Part shown: positions 16,916-26,742 of the stretch, piece by piece
Layout: the number at the start of each line of letters is the position of its first letter
How positions within the stretch are numbered: position 1 is the first letter of the stretch
NCBI GenBank assembly: GCA_023647555.1
Contig: JALRLY010000272.1
Span: forward strand, 57,810-121,809
Direction of reading: 5' to 3'
Length of the DNA: 64,000 nucleotides
Source: Pancytospora philotis
Taxonomy: Eukaryota > Microsporidia
Translations under genes and position numbers: made by a program
Notes under the pieces: generated by a model
What the model was told of the DNA's origin: nothing
Database searches by the model: none
Seen by the model: the letters and a program-made list of their open reading frames with translations, nothing else

Positions 16916-18478
16916 ATGCTGGTCTTTTGTCTTGTATCAGTGCTGCGGCTCGTGCGCAGCTTTCCCCTTGAAGCCAATACCAACGCGTATGAAACGTTTG
17001 CCTCACCACTTGATCATAAGAACTTTGGTTTGAAAGAGCAGTTCCCCCTCAACGTCCTCGAAGTGCGCGAGCTCGGCCCTCTGTGCAGATGCTGCATTTT
17101 ATTCACAGAGTCTGGAAAAGCCGAGGAAAATGTCGATGCCGAGCTGCAGGACATGAGCGCTTGGGACCGCGAGATCTATGTGATAACCACGGTACTTGGT
17201 GTACAAAACCCACGCGACGTCCTCGACAAGCTCATGAATGCGTCGGGATTCGCCAGCAGATATCTTTTAAAGAAACTGTTCTCACAAGTGTACTTAGAAC
17301 ACTTAGGCGATCATCTGAAAGATCTGGATGCGGGCAACCCCGCTCATAAACTCAGTTCATTGCTCAGTGCAGACAAACTGGAACCCAAGCTACAACAAAT
17401 CAAGGGTATGCTAGTGAAGACAGAGAGCAGCGATTTTGCGATGTCCCTCCTGCAATATTTCAAAACCGCGGGCGAAAGCAACGATAGTTTTGACTACGCG
17501 ATTTATACGCTTGGAAGGCAATTATGCGGCCGCCCTGCAGATTATTCAGAGTACACATCTCTGATACATCACTGGCTGCCTCGCAATGCCGATTCTATCC
17601 CCATGATTCCGTTCGTATGTGACTATCTCCGAGTGGTGCTGCTGCCCAAGTTTGTACCTTTGGAAAAGCAGCGCCATATCAAAAGCGTGGTGATGGGGCT
17701 AGTGGCCAGTAGGGATGAGATAGAATATATTAAGCTTCTCGATGCATTCGACAATGATTTGTCGATCAAAAATCAGATGACGAAGCTTTTAACGAGTCCT
17801 GACGAACGCGATATCAGCCCGCAGTTTATTCGAAACTACACAGCCTACTATAAAATAGACAGCAAAGACACGTATGATACAGCCTCCTTGAACTTTTGGA
17901 GGCTGTACCTCAAGACCCCTGCAGATTTTGTCGGGAGCGGGGACCTCTGGAGTGAGGAACGCGTTTACTTCAACAAGATTGGGCACATGTGGCTGCGCTA
18001 TTTTTTTGATGAGCTGTTAAGGGGAGACAAGAAACTAAAGCTAAATCGAGCTGACGCCATCGGCAAGTACGTGAACATGCTGGATTTTGATACATTCATC
18101 ACAATATCTAAAGTTCGTACGTGTATATTGTATGATCCATTAATTGACCTAATGCTTGAGCCTCTAAACGAAGTCCAAGTGGAGGTCTACCGCGCCCGCT
18201 TGCAGGAGCTTAAAATAGAGAACGGAGGCGATGCGATGCTTATAAAGCATTGTGACCGTATGCTTCACAAGCTGAATTACCTCAGCGCTTGTGCGCAAAA
18301 TAAAAACAGTGGTGCACAGCACACTCCCGACATACAGCAGGCTCCGCAGAAGAATGGGAGCAGTGAACATACTGGCGTAGCACAAAACGCTGCTGGAAAT
18401 GCTAGTGCTCGCATTCCCAAGCCCCGTGGCCGCAAACGAAGGCTTCGCACTAATAATTTTGAAGAGCAACTAAATTAA
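16916..18478 (+). CDS. Secreted helical family protein, member B
   Basis: 520 aa with a short signal peptide (MLVFCLVSVLRLVRS). All body motifs of the family are present: DREIYVIT near 90, SFDYAIYTLGR, FVCDYLRVVLLP, ISPQF, FWRLYLKTP, YFNKIGHMWLR and KYVNMLDFDTF. It is the most divergent member and the GC-richest by eye. The tail has PRGRKRRLR near residue 507, which resembles both a nuclear localisation signal and an AT-hook core. The start follows TATCCCCTTC. The usual family promoter block is not clearly present, so its control may differ. Confidence 0.85.
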   Translation: MLVFCLVSVLRLVRSFPLEANTNAYETFASPLDHKNFGLKEQFPLNVLEVRELGPLCRCCILFTESGKAEENVDAELQDMSAWDREIYVITTVLGVQNPRDVLDKLMNASGFASRYLLKKLFSQVYLEHLGDHLKDLDAGNPAHKLSSLLSADKLEPKLQQIKGMLVKTESSDFAMSLLQYFKTAGESNDSFDYAIYTLGRQLCGRPADYSEYTSLIHHWLPRNADSIPMIPFVCDYLRVVLLPKFVPLEKQRHIKSVVMGLVASRDEIEYIKLLDAFDNDLSIKNQMTKLLTSPDERDISPQFIRNYTAYYKIDSKDTYDTASLNFWRLYLKTPADFVGSGDLWSEERVYFNKIGHMWLRYFFDELLRGDKKLKLNRADAIGKYVNMLDFDTFITISKVRTCILYDPLIDLMLEPLNEVQVEVYRARLQELKIENGGDAMLIKHCDRMLHKLNYLSACAQNKNSGAQHTPDIQQAPQKNGSSEHTGVAQNAAGNASARIPKPRGRKRRLRTNNFEEQLN

Positions 18479-18590
18479 TATGCATTTGGTAAAAATGGAT
18501 TCAACCAATTTATAATATTTGTAGGTAGTTTCATATTATACACTTATTCGTTGCTTTTCGCAAGCCCGTGCCAGCCTGTCAACTGTCGTA

Positions 18591-18648
18591 AAATTTAATA
18601 TAGCATCAGCCATTGAAATATGGGCATCAATAAAACGAAAGTATATAA
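18591..18648 (+). promoter_or_regulatory. Family promoter block of gene C
   Basis: AAATTTAATATAG, then AATATGGGCATCAATAA, then TATATAA at 18642, 28 nt before the ATG at 18670, with CCCCG at the start. It aligns nearly base for base with the block of gene A. Copy at 60798-60855. Confidence 0.7.
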
Positions 18649-18669
18649 CTCAATGATTTTTGAGCCCCG

Positions 18670-20190
18670 ATGCGTATAGTTAGTTATATGCTTTTTGTAT
18701 TGCTAGCACGCGGCTCTTCTCCGATGGCAGAGCATGCTGTTACCGCAGATTCTGCTACGGCAGCAGACTACAGAACTTTTGGCGGAGTCGAGTCCTTACG
18801 CATTAACGTGCTCGAAGCGCACGTACTCAAGCCCATATGCAAAGCCTTAGTATCTCTTACAGATCCAGCAAAATCTAAAGACGAGATCGATGTGCTGCTG
18901 CACGCCATGACGGTTCGGGATCAAGAAATCACTATAATTACATCGTTACTCATAGCTGACAATCCTTTCATATTTTTGAATCGGCTCATGAACAGATTCG
19001 GATTCGCAGGTCAGTATCTGCTTGCAAAGTTGTCTTCTCAGGCATACATAGCGTTTCTTGAAAGCGATGTAAGCCTTCCAGTTGATAGGGTACTCATGAA
19101 ATACTTTATTCGTATGCTTCGCTTGAGCAAGCCTAGGCTCAAACTGCAACAAGTCAACGAAGCACTAAACTGCAAAATAGCAAGTGAGCTTTGGAAGACA
19201 CTTGTACAGTATGCTTCAGACCGACATCCCAACAATAGTAGTTTTGACTATGTGATCTATACATTGGCCAGGGAACAATCTGTACGAATACCGAAATTCG
19301 AATATGCACATTTATTACAGTACTGGATGTGCACCAACTCTGATCCTCACTGGCTAATTCCATTCCTCAAAGGCTACCTCCGTGTGCTGTTGCATCCTGA
19401 GATCTTACCAGAGAGAAAACAAATGATAATGCGAAAAGAGTTGGTTAGATACGTGGTCAGTAAGGATGATATGAGGTATTTGGAGCTATTTGAGCTATTC
19501 AATAGTGCTGCAGCAACAAAGAGCTATGTTTCTAAATGCTTGAAGAAATCTGACTGGCGCGACATCAATCCACACTTTATTTTGAACTACCTCGGCATTT
19601 TTGAAATGGGTTGCAATGACTTGTGTGATTCTGTCATTTGCAAAACTTGGGCGGCATACCTGAAGACACCAGCGTATTTTGTTGGCATGAAGAACTGCTG
19701 GAGTGAGAATCGCGTCTACTTCAATAAGATTGGGCCCAAATGGCTGCGCGGATTTTTCAGCACGCTGTCAAAAGGAGTCTGCGCACCTCAGCTGAACAGC
19801 GATGCGATCATGGATAAGTACATGAACATGCTAGATCTCAGCACATTCCTTAGAATATCTAAAATATGCACTCGTGACCCTTACATTGATATGCCAAATA
19901 TTATGTTCAAACATCTGAATGCAACTTCAAAGAGGGCCTACGAGTTCGGTCTGTTGAAATTAGAAAGGGAGGGCTGGGACGATAAGCTTGATGACAAATT
20001 ACCGCTCGAAAAAATAATGCTACGGATATTTTGTAATAATGCTCAAGAGCAATGCGATGATAGTGATGTGCAGCGGGTCTCAAAAACGCAGCCGGGAACT
20101 AGTAAAATAGAAAGCACCAGATCAACAAAGGCCGTTCTTAACGAAGCAAGCGAGTGCGTCGCATCGCAATGTAGCCGCGAACAAAAGTGA
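18670..20190 (+). CDS. Secreted helical family protein, member C
   Basis: 506 aa. Signal peptide at 1-18 (VSYMLFVLLARGSS), then EHAV as in A. Body motifs: RDQEITIIT, SFDYVIYTLAR, FLKGYLRVLLHP, INPHF, TWAAYLKTP, YFNKIGPKWLR and KYMNMLDLSTF; these are closest to E and F. Unlike the others, its hydrophilic tail lacks a basic cluster, ending in a Ser/Thr-rich stretch. That makes it a natural control for the nuclear-targeting idea. It ends 265 bp before the convergent orphan gene. Confidence 0.87.
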   Translation: MRIVSYMLFVLLARGSSPMAEHAVTADSATAADYRTFGGVESLRINVLEAHVLKPICKALVSLTDPAKSKDEIDVLLHAMTVRDQEITIITSLLIADNPFIFLNRLMNRFGFAGQYLLAKLSSQAYIAFLESDVSLPVDRVLMKYFIRMLRLSKPRLKLQQVNEALNCKIASELWKTLVQYASDRHPNNSSFDYVIYTLAREQSVRIPKFEYAHLLQYWMCTNSDPHWLIPFLKGYLRVLLHPEILPERKQMIMRKELVRYVVSKDDMRYLELFELFNSAAATKSYVSKCLKKSDWRDINPHFILNYLGIFEMGCNDLCDSVICKTWAAYLKTPAYFVGMKNCWSENRVYFNKIGPKWLRGFFSTLSKGVCAPQLNSDAIMDKYMNMLDLSTFLRISKICTRDPYIDMPNIMFKHLNATSKRAYEFGLLKLEREGWDDKLDDKLPLEKIMLRIFCNNAQEQCDDSDVQRVSKTQPGTSKIESTRSTKAVLNEASECVASQCSREQK

Positions 20191-20455
20191 CTTTTTAAGA
20201 AGTCAAGGCCCGTCAAGATGAAGCACCAGCAATATTGCTTTCAGAAAATACAACGCCAGCTTGGAACAGAAATGGCACGCATTCAATAGGAATAAATTTA
20301 ATCAGAAAGCAGTTTAAAAAGTACTTTATGTGTTATACACCTGCTAGCAAAACACAGCTTCCTATGCAGTATGCACGCGACCATAACATCACCAATATAA
20401 AATTAGCTCCTTGATTGACTTTCCATCGGCCCTGTAGCTGCGTAGCAAACGCTGA

Positions 20456-21790
20456 CTATCTGCGATCGAAGTCGGACTCGTCTGGCGGAGACGTAAGATC
20501 CTTCAGAAGGCTGGTGTTTAGCACCTGGTCCGTGGGAATGGTCAGGTTGTTCGACGGCTGTGCTGCGTCGCTGCTCTTGTGCGTATCTGCAGGTCCGTCC
20601 TCCTCGGCGCTCTCGCTCATGATCATGCCGCGGAACACATTCAGCCGATTCTCGCCGGCCTGAACAGAGCTCGCGGCCTTCATGCGCTTGATCTTCTCGG
20701 AGAGGCCAGCGCCTTCCTCGGCCTCGTATTCGCCGCACACGTTGTATACGCCGAGCTGCGGGCTCTCGGCAGCCGCAGCACCATGCAGCAGAGCGCCAGC
20801 CCATACATCACCGCCGAGATCTGCCTCGAGCTCCTCCTGCATGCGCTCGGCCTGCGCGTTGAACACCGCACGGAGCGCCCGCGTCTGCGCGCCGACAGGG
20901 AACAGCAGCTTCGCCAGAGCCGCCCTGGAGGATACGGTGTGCATCAAGAACTCCCGGTAAAAGCGTTCCATGAAGGCAGACTCGCCGCTGCAGTGCTCTC
21001 TTTGCGCGCGCAGCAGAATCAGGTAGCTGGGCTTGTAGAAGTAGCGGTGGTCGCATGCTTCATATAGCTGGGCCAGCAGCCGCACGACGCGCGTCCTATT
21101 GCACCTGTTGATGTTAAAACGCACCTCAGGCAGCGACTGCTGCGTGTCCTGCACGGACTCGCTCCCAATGAGCGGCTTGAAGAAGTTCACACCGCCGTCG
21201 CGCGGTATATCGGCGGGCGCCTCGAAGTTTGAGGCGCCGCCGCTTGGATTCAGGTCAGACTGCGTGTAGAGCGCGCATGTGGCGATCTCCCGCAAGCTGC
21301 CCGCCGCACTGTCGCTGCGATCGACATTCTGCACAGAAGCGGTGCCAGCCGTGGCCCCGGGCGCCTTGAAGCGCCCAACATCGCATTCTAGCTCGCACAT
21401 GTGCTCGAGGCACTCAAAAAGACACCGTATCCGCGCCTCAGTGAAGTTCTTGGCCTCGCTGAGACCGTCGGCATGGTAGTACAGCGCGACCGCCGCGTCC
21501 AGCCGCGTATCCTTGTGCTCCAGCGCTTGCAGGAGCGCCAGCATGAGCCCCTTCTCGGGTATACCGCCCTCCTCGAGCCCACGGCGGTAGGCCCTGACGG
21601 CCTTCGCGTTCTTGTCGCGCACCAGCAGATCGAGCTCCTCGTTCATGAATATGAGCCGCTTGTAGAGCGCCAGATCGAGGCTGTCCCTAACGCTCAGCTC
21701 GAGCAGATGCCTGATGTTTGTGCACTCGTTGTATATCCGCGCGTAGATCCCCTTAGCGTACTTCAGAGTGGGCCGCTTCAGCGTGATCAT
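20456..21790 (-). CDS. Orphan 444-aa protein at contig edge
   Basis: I do not recognise this protein. The first 130 residues are helical and charged (YAKGIYARIYNECTNIRHLL; LMLALLQALEHKDTRLDAAV), suggesting a helical-repeat scaffold. A low-complexity linker follows, then another helical part (VRLLAQLYEACDHRYFYKPS), and a disordered acidic tail. GC-rich like the housekeeping genes. The ATG at 21790 lies three bases from the N run, so the true start and the promoter may be missing; an upstream extension cannot be excluded. It is not in frame with the retrotransposon tail beyond the gap. Confidence 0.65.
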   Translation of the reverse strand: MITLKRPTLKYAKGIYARIYNECTNIRHLLELSVRDSLDLALYKRLIFMNEELDLLVRDKNAKAVRAYRRGLEEGGIPEKGLMLALLQALEHKDTRLDAAVALYYHADGLSEAKNFTEARIRCLFECLEHMCELECDVGRFKAPGATAGTASVQNVDRSDSAAGSLREIATCALYTQSDLNPSGGASNFEAPADIPRDGGVNFFKPLIGSESVQDTQQSLPEVRFNINRCNRTRVVRLLAQLYEACDHRYFYKPSYLILLRAQREHCSGESAFMERFYREFLMHTVSSRAALAKLLFPVGAQTRALRAVFNAQAERMQEELEADLGGDVWAGALLHGAAAAESPQLGVYNVCGEYEAEEGAGLSEKIKRMKAASSVQAGENRLNVFRGMIMSESAEEDGPADTHKSSDAAQPSNNLTIPTDQVLNTSLLKDLTSPPDESDFDRR

Positions 21791-21793
21791 ATC

Positions 21794-21843
21794 NNNNNNN
21801 NNNNNNNNNNNNNNNNNNNNNNNNNNNNNNNNNNNNNNNNNNN
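21794..21843. other. 50-N gap or spacer
   Basis: Fifty N separate the first repeat copy from 21844. The round number suggests a conventional spacer rather than a measured gap. On the left is the start of an orphan gene on the minus strand; on the right is the tail of a retrotransposon reading frame, also on the minus strand and not in frame with it. Confidence 0.99.
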
Positions 21844-22041
21844 CACTCTGGACTGGATGTAGGCCTCCACGTTCGGAGGTATGCCGAGTTCGCTAACGTA
21901 CTTCCGGTGACACTTAGTCACCACGCCGTCCCAAGTCATGACATACGGCACAATCTTCACTCCACACTTGATGCCATTGGTCACATTGGATATTTGTATA
22001 AAAGGAGCATCTCTTCTATTGACTATTGTATGGTGACTTTC
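21844..22041 (-). mobile_element. Tail of a non-LTR-type retrotransposon reading frame (partial)
   Basis: Read on the minus strand, the open stretch contains KIVPYVMTWDGVVTKCHRKY followed by ELGIPPNVEAYIQSRV. This resembles the C-terminal end of reverse-transcriptase polyproteins of the LINE-like type found in microsporidia and many animals. It is cut by the N run at 21843 and has no upstream enzyme domains; a stop lies at 22042-22044. A contig ending inside a dispersed element is a common cause of assembly breaks. Recognition is from memory of the family and should be searched. Confidence 0.5.
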
Positions 22042-22704
22042 TCATATTTAAGCAGCAAATAGATTTCATTCTTAACGCGCGGTACAACCGTCTGAAATCA
22101 GATTCTACTTTGCAGTTGCCACAGCGTTACACACTGATATGCCGCCTCATTCTAATGGCAGTCTAATTGCGCTCCCTGTTTCGGCCCAGCGAGCGCTCGC
22201 ACTCTAGCTTGTGTTTTGTTATAATGGAGCGTAGAGCGTGTGTGCGTCGCCAGAACCAACAACTATCGTTAGAGTACAATCACAAGGCATGCATCACGCT
22301 ATCTTCATGATAAGGGCTCGTGGTTGTAGAATATCGTAACGCTACGCATGCTACGCTGAGGCTTCAAAAACCTTGGAGGCGCCTATCCAGAACGTGCGTA
22401 CCTAACTCGTCTGGAACATTTTTCTAGAATACTGCCGCATAGCTGCACCACACAGCGAGCATAAGCGGATCGACGCCAGAAGCGATAGCACACAGCATTA
22501 TATTGCATTAGTGCAACTAGATAAAAAGCTGCGAATGCGCCCCAGTTTATTCATTCTAGGGCTCAAACTTATTAAACACGTCAAAGATGATGATAGCGCC
22601 TGGTCACTACAGATTTCTTTGCTATGCGGTCTAGAACAGACATGATCGCCGGGCACAACGTTTTTGCAAAATTTATCCAACGGGTTGTAATAATAACACC
22701 CCTC
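21844..22704. other. Intergenic, about 860 bp, with a retrotransposon tail at its left end
   Basis: Only the first 200 bases show coding relics. From about 22050 to the secreted orphan I see no gene, tRNA or clear repeat. Confidence 0.5.
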
Positions 22705-24036
22705 ATGACCAGTAACGTGTTCCAGATATTAATTGTAGCCGCAAGTGCCGTGTTTGCCCACATCGATGTGCGCTCGCAGGACGATAATGGACCGTGCTAT
22801 TCTGCACTCAGCGATGCCGAAAAAGTCCAGAACGTTTTGACGGAATACGATCGTGATTTGCTGCTCAAAAGAACTGAAATGGAGAAGCGCGTCAACGAAA
22901 TACTATTAAGCGCCTATACAGCACAGGACGCCTCAGAAGCACGGGATAAATACGGCCGCACTGACCAGCTTTACTGTGCGGTTGCCCTCGCCTATGTGTA
23001 TGCTAGTTCAAGCGCGCCGTATTTGGGCACGGAGCCTAGGAAGGCCAGATTCGGTCAGCTGATCGCTTTAAAGAAGGCACTCGAACAGATCCCGCTACCT
23101 GCGGTCATCGAATATCTTAGCGCGATGAACACACCGATCACGCACGAGCTGATTGATAGAATCGCATCACTGCATCGCGCAGGATCGGCGATCGTTGATG
23201 TGGTGCAAAACGTAAGCCAGATGATCAAAAAAGAGTACGAAAAGCCCGCGCGCGCCTACTTTAAAGCGAAATACCGTGTCAACACCGTGGAAGATTTTGC
23301 AGAGTACGTGCTGAACGCAGCAGACTACGGCAAGTCTGCATACGACGTACTTTCAGGAATCATGAACATTCATGTATCGAGAGAGAATTTCCCGTATGTT
23401 CTGCAGAAGTTCATGATGCCCCTCACCCGGCACTTGCTAGGTGGCTCGTCCGATCACGCAGAAGACACTCCGCTGGCGCTTCTGAGGTCAGTTTCGGGGT
23501 GGACTAGGCCAGAGGTGAAGGAGCTACTCCATCTCTTCAGCCCTGCGCAACTTACTGATGCCTTCTGCTCGCTCATGAAGCTCCACCGCGAGGAGGAGAT
23601 CAGCGTGGACTTCTTCTTCCGCTGCATCAAGATCTGCAGGGACGACCATAACATGGACCGCAAAACGAGGGACCAGCTCTTTATGCAGTTCCTTTTTAGG
23701 AGCGGGGCGCGCTCCACTGCGAGGCTTGCAGCCGTGCTCAGCAGCTCAAAAACCGTGAATGCGCTGCCCGCGCATATTCTGGTTGAGCTGGTGACTATGT
23801 GGCACGAGCATCCGGAATGCAAAGAGAACTGCGTCGAGATGAAGGAAATCATGGCATGCAGCTTGTGCTCCCTCAAGTACCGGGAGTTAATGCACAAGCT
23901 GTACAGCGTGAACAAACTCAGCGAAGCTCTAGAAATCAGAAGTTTAATAGGCATCGAAAAGCTGGAAGAGTTCGAAGGCGCGGCAAAACTGAATTGCAAG
24001 CCGCGGACTAGTCAGCACAGACATCGCCCCTACTGA
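22705..24036 (+). CDS. Secreted orphan, helical, 443 aa
   Basis: Starting at the ATG at 22705, preceded by CACCCCTC, the protein has a signal peptide (VFQILIVAASAVFAH) and a mature helical region without recognised domains. A motif LTEYDRDLLLKRTEM lies near residue 42. A similar SEYDRNLLFELNGF follows the signal peptide in the 293-aa secreted orphan at 34197-35078, so the two may be related. An in-frame ATG at 22624 would bury the signal peptide and is less likely. It lacks the A-F family motifs. It has moderate GC. Confidence 0.7.
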   Translation: MTSNVFQILIVAASAVFAHIDVRSQDDNGPCYSALSDAEKVQNVLTEYDRDLLLKRTEMEKRVNEILLSAYTAQDASEARDKYGRTDQLYCAVALAYVYASSSAPYLGTEPRKARFGQLIALKKALEQIPLPAVIEYLSAMNTPITHELIDRIASLHRAGSAIVDVVQNVSQMIKKEYEKPARAYFKAKYRVNTVEDFAEYVLNAADYGKSAYDVLSGIMNIHVSRENFPYVLQKFMMPLTRHLLGGSSDHAEDTPLALLRSVSGWTRPEVKELLHLFSPAQLTDAFCSLMKLHREEEISVDFFFRCIKICRDDHNMDRKTRDQLFMQFLFRSGARSTARLAAVLSSSKTVNALPAHILVELVTMWHEHPECKENCVEMKEIMACSLCSLKYRELMHKLYSVNKLSEALEIRSLIGIEKLEEFEGAAKLNCKPRTSQHRHRPY

Positions 24037-24581
24037 TGGCTGTCCGGGCGAACGGGCTACAGCATCCGTAGTCAGCTCTGTTACCGTGTCTGCAGGGGTG
24101 ACAGACTCGCTGAAATTCGCTCAGTATGGGCACGGCGCAGCATTCTTTTGTGGTGCGTTTTCTAACAGAATAAACTTCTTTTTTAAGCATGCTTCGCGTT
24201 ATAGAGAACTAGCATCAGCGACGCAGTTGTGGGACTTTGATGAACTTGCCATTTCGTTCAGCAAGTCAAGTAATGACAGTATCAAGCTGATTAAAATAGC
24301 AAAACAACCTATGCTAATATAATAGTGAGATGCATCCTCAAACAAACTGGCGATGGGCAAAGCCAGGCTGGCACGAAACTCATCTCCGAAAGCAACAAAG
24401 ACCTTCAGCGATGCATGAGAATTCCTCCCACCAGAATTCGTATGCCGATGCGGTATAGCAATTCAATATTACTATTATAGCACCCCAGATAGCTCTGCGC
24501 ATTCGCTCCACGCACCAATCCGTAAGCAAAATCAGCTCACGGCGCTCTCCATTTTTTGAATTCACAAAAATTTTAGGCCCA
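24037..24581. other. Intergenic, about 545 bp
   Basis: A 78-codon plus frame (24086-24322) has no start context or family. The right end holds the NUP98 promoter, AAAAATTTTAGGCCCA. Confidence 0.5.
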
Positions 24582-26579
24582 ATGAATAATAACAACCTGT
24601 TCAATGGCAACTTCTTCCAGCAGACCCCGCAGAAGCCGCAGGGGTGGAGCCAGCCGCAGCAGCAGTTTGGGCTTGGGAACCCCGCTGGTGGCAGCATGGG
24701 CGGCGTTCCGCTGGGCATGCCCGCGCTCGGTGCTCCTGGCGCAAGCGGGACCAGCATGATGGGCGGCGCCATGCCAAACACGATGGGTGCGCCGATGCCG
24801 GGCGCCATGGGCTCGCCGATGAACAACCCCATGCAGATGAATCCGGCCGGCAGTGCACCGCTCGGGAATCAGATGGCCGGCACGCAGCCCTTCGGCGCAG
24901 CGCCGCAGCAGTTCATGTTCAACAAGCCGGCGAACCCCGTGGCGGCGTACGGCGCGCCCACCGGGATGCCCGCCTACGGGAGCGCAGGCAGCAGCCTGAT
25001 GTCTGGCGCGATGGCCGGCAGCACGCCCAGCACGTTCGGACAGCCCCTGGCCAACTCGTGGCAGTCCACGCCCTCGCCGCTCGCGATGTACAACAAGGGA
25101 TCGAAGGTCGCCTCGTACGCCACCACGCGTATCAAGGAGGACACGGGCCTGATGGTCGATTGCATGGACATTTCTGCCATGAAGGAGTACGCGGACAAGT
25201 CCATCGACATAATCAGACTGGAGGATTACGAGCAGGGCAGGAAGCCCGCGGCCCAGGCTGCTGGGTCTGTTTCTTCGCTCAGCAGCACTTCGGGGCTGCC
25301 CACCTTCGGTAGCTCGATGGTGAACGCTGTCCCTAAGCCGCTCTCTGTCACCCCCGCGTCTACTGGGCTCTTTTCGAGCTCCTTCCCCACCACTGCGCAG
25401 CCCACCGCGCAGCAGCCCGGCCTTTATGGCTCTATGCCCAGCGCATTTGGTACGAACCCAGCGCCCTCAGCGCCTGCCGCGCCCTCTAGCCTATTCTTCG
25501 GGACTGCGTCGAATGCATCAATGCTAAATCCCACCGCGTCCAACACCAGTCTTGTGACTCCGCAGCCTCTGACCAGCTCTTTGAACGCTCCGACGAGCAC
25601 TTCAACGCCGCTGTTCGGCGCCAACCCGTCTGCGCCATCGATGTTCGGCAGCACTCCTTCCTTCGGCTCTATGCAGGCCAGCAATCCCGCCCCTCAGGTC
25701 AGCACAGCAACTTCCAATCCGGCGCCGTTCTCCTTCCCTTCGTCCAGCCCGTTCGGAGCGCAGCAAAACCAGCCGGCTCCCAATCCTTTTGCCGCTGCCA
25801 CCACTTCTACCGCTCCGAGCTCCACGTTCCCGCTCAACAGCACCGCTGCAGCGCCTGCCAGCAACCCGTTTGCAGCCAATCCGTTTGGCAGCTTCATGGC
25901 CAACAAAGCGCCTGTTTCTACCGCCCCGGTCTTTGGCAACTCTTTCGCCAGTAATGGCACCGGGTTTGCGCAGAACCCATTCGGTCAGGCCAGCAGTTCC
26001 TTCGCCGCGCAGCCGCAGCAGGTCGCATACAACGATCCGTATCTGATCACCGGCCTGGAGTTTGAGAAGGTGGAGCCGCAGAAGCCCTCGGTTAAGACGG
26101 TGCTGCCCACGCCGATCTTCAGCAACAAGAAGCCAGAGGCGGCCGTGCCGTTCGTGCTGCGCCCGCCTGCCAAGAACCTCGGCTCCAAGCTCCGGACCGT
26201 GCCGGCGCTGCGCGAGCCGGCCCGGGACCTGTCGAACTTTACGATCATCGCGGAGGGCACCGGCAAAGTCGTGTACATGGAGCCGGTGAACGTCGAGCAC
26301 CCCGACAAGCTGGACAAGATCGTCCGCTTCAGCAACGAGAATGTAGAGATCACAGACGAGCCCGGCACAGGGCTGAACAGGCGCGCGCGCGTCTACATAG
26401 AGAACGTGTTCCCCTACTCGCGGTCCTCCTCGAGCTTCATCAAGGGCCAGCAGACTGACTGGCTCAGCAAGAGCGTGCAGGAGCGCTTCGTCTACCAGCT
26501 GAAGAACGACTCGCACAAGAAGTTCGTGGACTACGACGTTGAGACCGGCACGTACGTCTATGAGGTTGTCCATTTCTAA
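24582..26579 (+). CDS. NUP98: Nup98/Nup116-like FG nucleoporin ending at the autocleavage site
   Basis: A 665-aa nuclear pore protein. Residues 1-170 are Gly/Met/Gln-rich with few FG motifs. Residues about 172-222 form a GLEBS motif that binds Gle2/Rae1 (AMKEYADKSIDIIRLEDYEQ). Residues 230-490 carry FG, LFG and PFG repeats (SMFGSTPSFG; NPFGSF). Residues about 490-665 form the Nup98 autoproteolytic fold (FTIIAEGTGKVVYME; GLNRRARVYIENVFP; ETGTYVYEVVHF). The protein stops right after the HF at which animal Nup98-Nup96 cleaves itself, so no Nup96 part is fused. The AAAAATTTTAGGCCCA element fixes the start. Confidence 0.93.
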   Translation: MNNNNLFNGNFFQQTPQKPQGWSQPQQQFGLGNPAGGSMGGVPLGMPALGAPGASGTSMMGGAMPNTMGAPMPGAMGSPMNNPMQMNPAGSAPLGNQMAGTQPFGAAPQQFMFNKPANPVAAYGAPTGMPAYGSAGSSLMSGAMAGSTPSTFGQPLANSWQSTPSPLAMYNKGSKVASYATTRIKEDTGLMVDCMDISAMKEYADKSIDIIRLEDYEQGRKPAAQAAGSVSSLSSTSGLPTFGSSMVNAVPKPLSVTPASTGLFSSSFPTTAQPTAQQPGLYGSMPSAFGTNPAPSAPAAPSSLFFGTASNASMLNPTASNTSLVTPQPLTSSLNAPTSTSTPLFGANPSAPSMFGSTPSFGSMQASNPAPQVSTATSNPAPFSFPSSSPFGAQQNQPAPNPFAAATTSTAPSSTFPLNSTAAAPASNPFAANPFGSFMANKAPVSTAPVFGNSFASNGTGFAQNPFGQASSSFAAQPQQVAYNDPYLITGLEFEKVEPQKPSVKTVLPTPIFSNKKPEAAVPFVLRPPAKNLGSKLRTVPALREPARDLSNFTIIAEGTGKVVYMEPVNVEHPDKLDKIVRFSNENVEITDEPGTGLNRRARVYIENVFPYSRSSSSFIKGQQTDWLSKSVQERFVYQLKNDSHKKFVDYDVETGTYVYEVVHF

Positions 26580-26742
26580 TAGGTAAATTTTTATCGTGAA
26601 TAAATCCATTGGTGCAGTGTTGTTTACTTTCATTTTACATTGATATGATATGGTGCCTAATAATTAATAGTGATGCTTTCGACACATACAAATACGATAG
26701 ATAAATGCATCATTCGAGACACAATAAGATAAACTCATTTAT

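Larger units (their letters stand above)
1..21793. repeat. First copy of a 21.8-kb direct repeat (probable window or assembly artefact)
   Basis: This segment matches 42208-64000 at a constant offset of 42,207; gene coordinates, proteins and spacers all coincide and I saw no mismatch. Its right end is the N run and the right end of the other copy is the last base of the window, so both stop on the same base. Its left end is simply the window start. The lengths 21793 + 50 + 42157 add to exactly 64000, which fits a 42,157-bp contig padded with its own end. A real duplication would be expected to show some divergence and an independent right boundary. Confidence 0.95.

Noticed and set aside
18300..18450. 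AT-hook DNA-binding protein as the main reading of gene B
   Set aside because: PRGRKRR resembles an AT-hook but lacks the RGRP core and occurs once; kept only as part of the nuclear-targeting idea.
24086..24322. 78-codon plus frame between the secreted orphan and NUP98
   Set aside because: No promoter element, no signal or domain.
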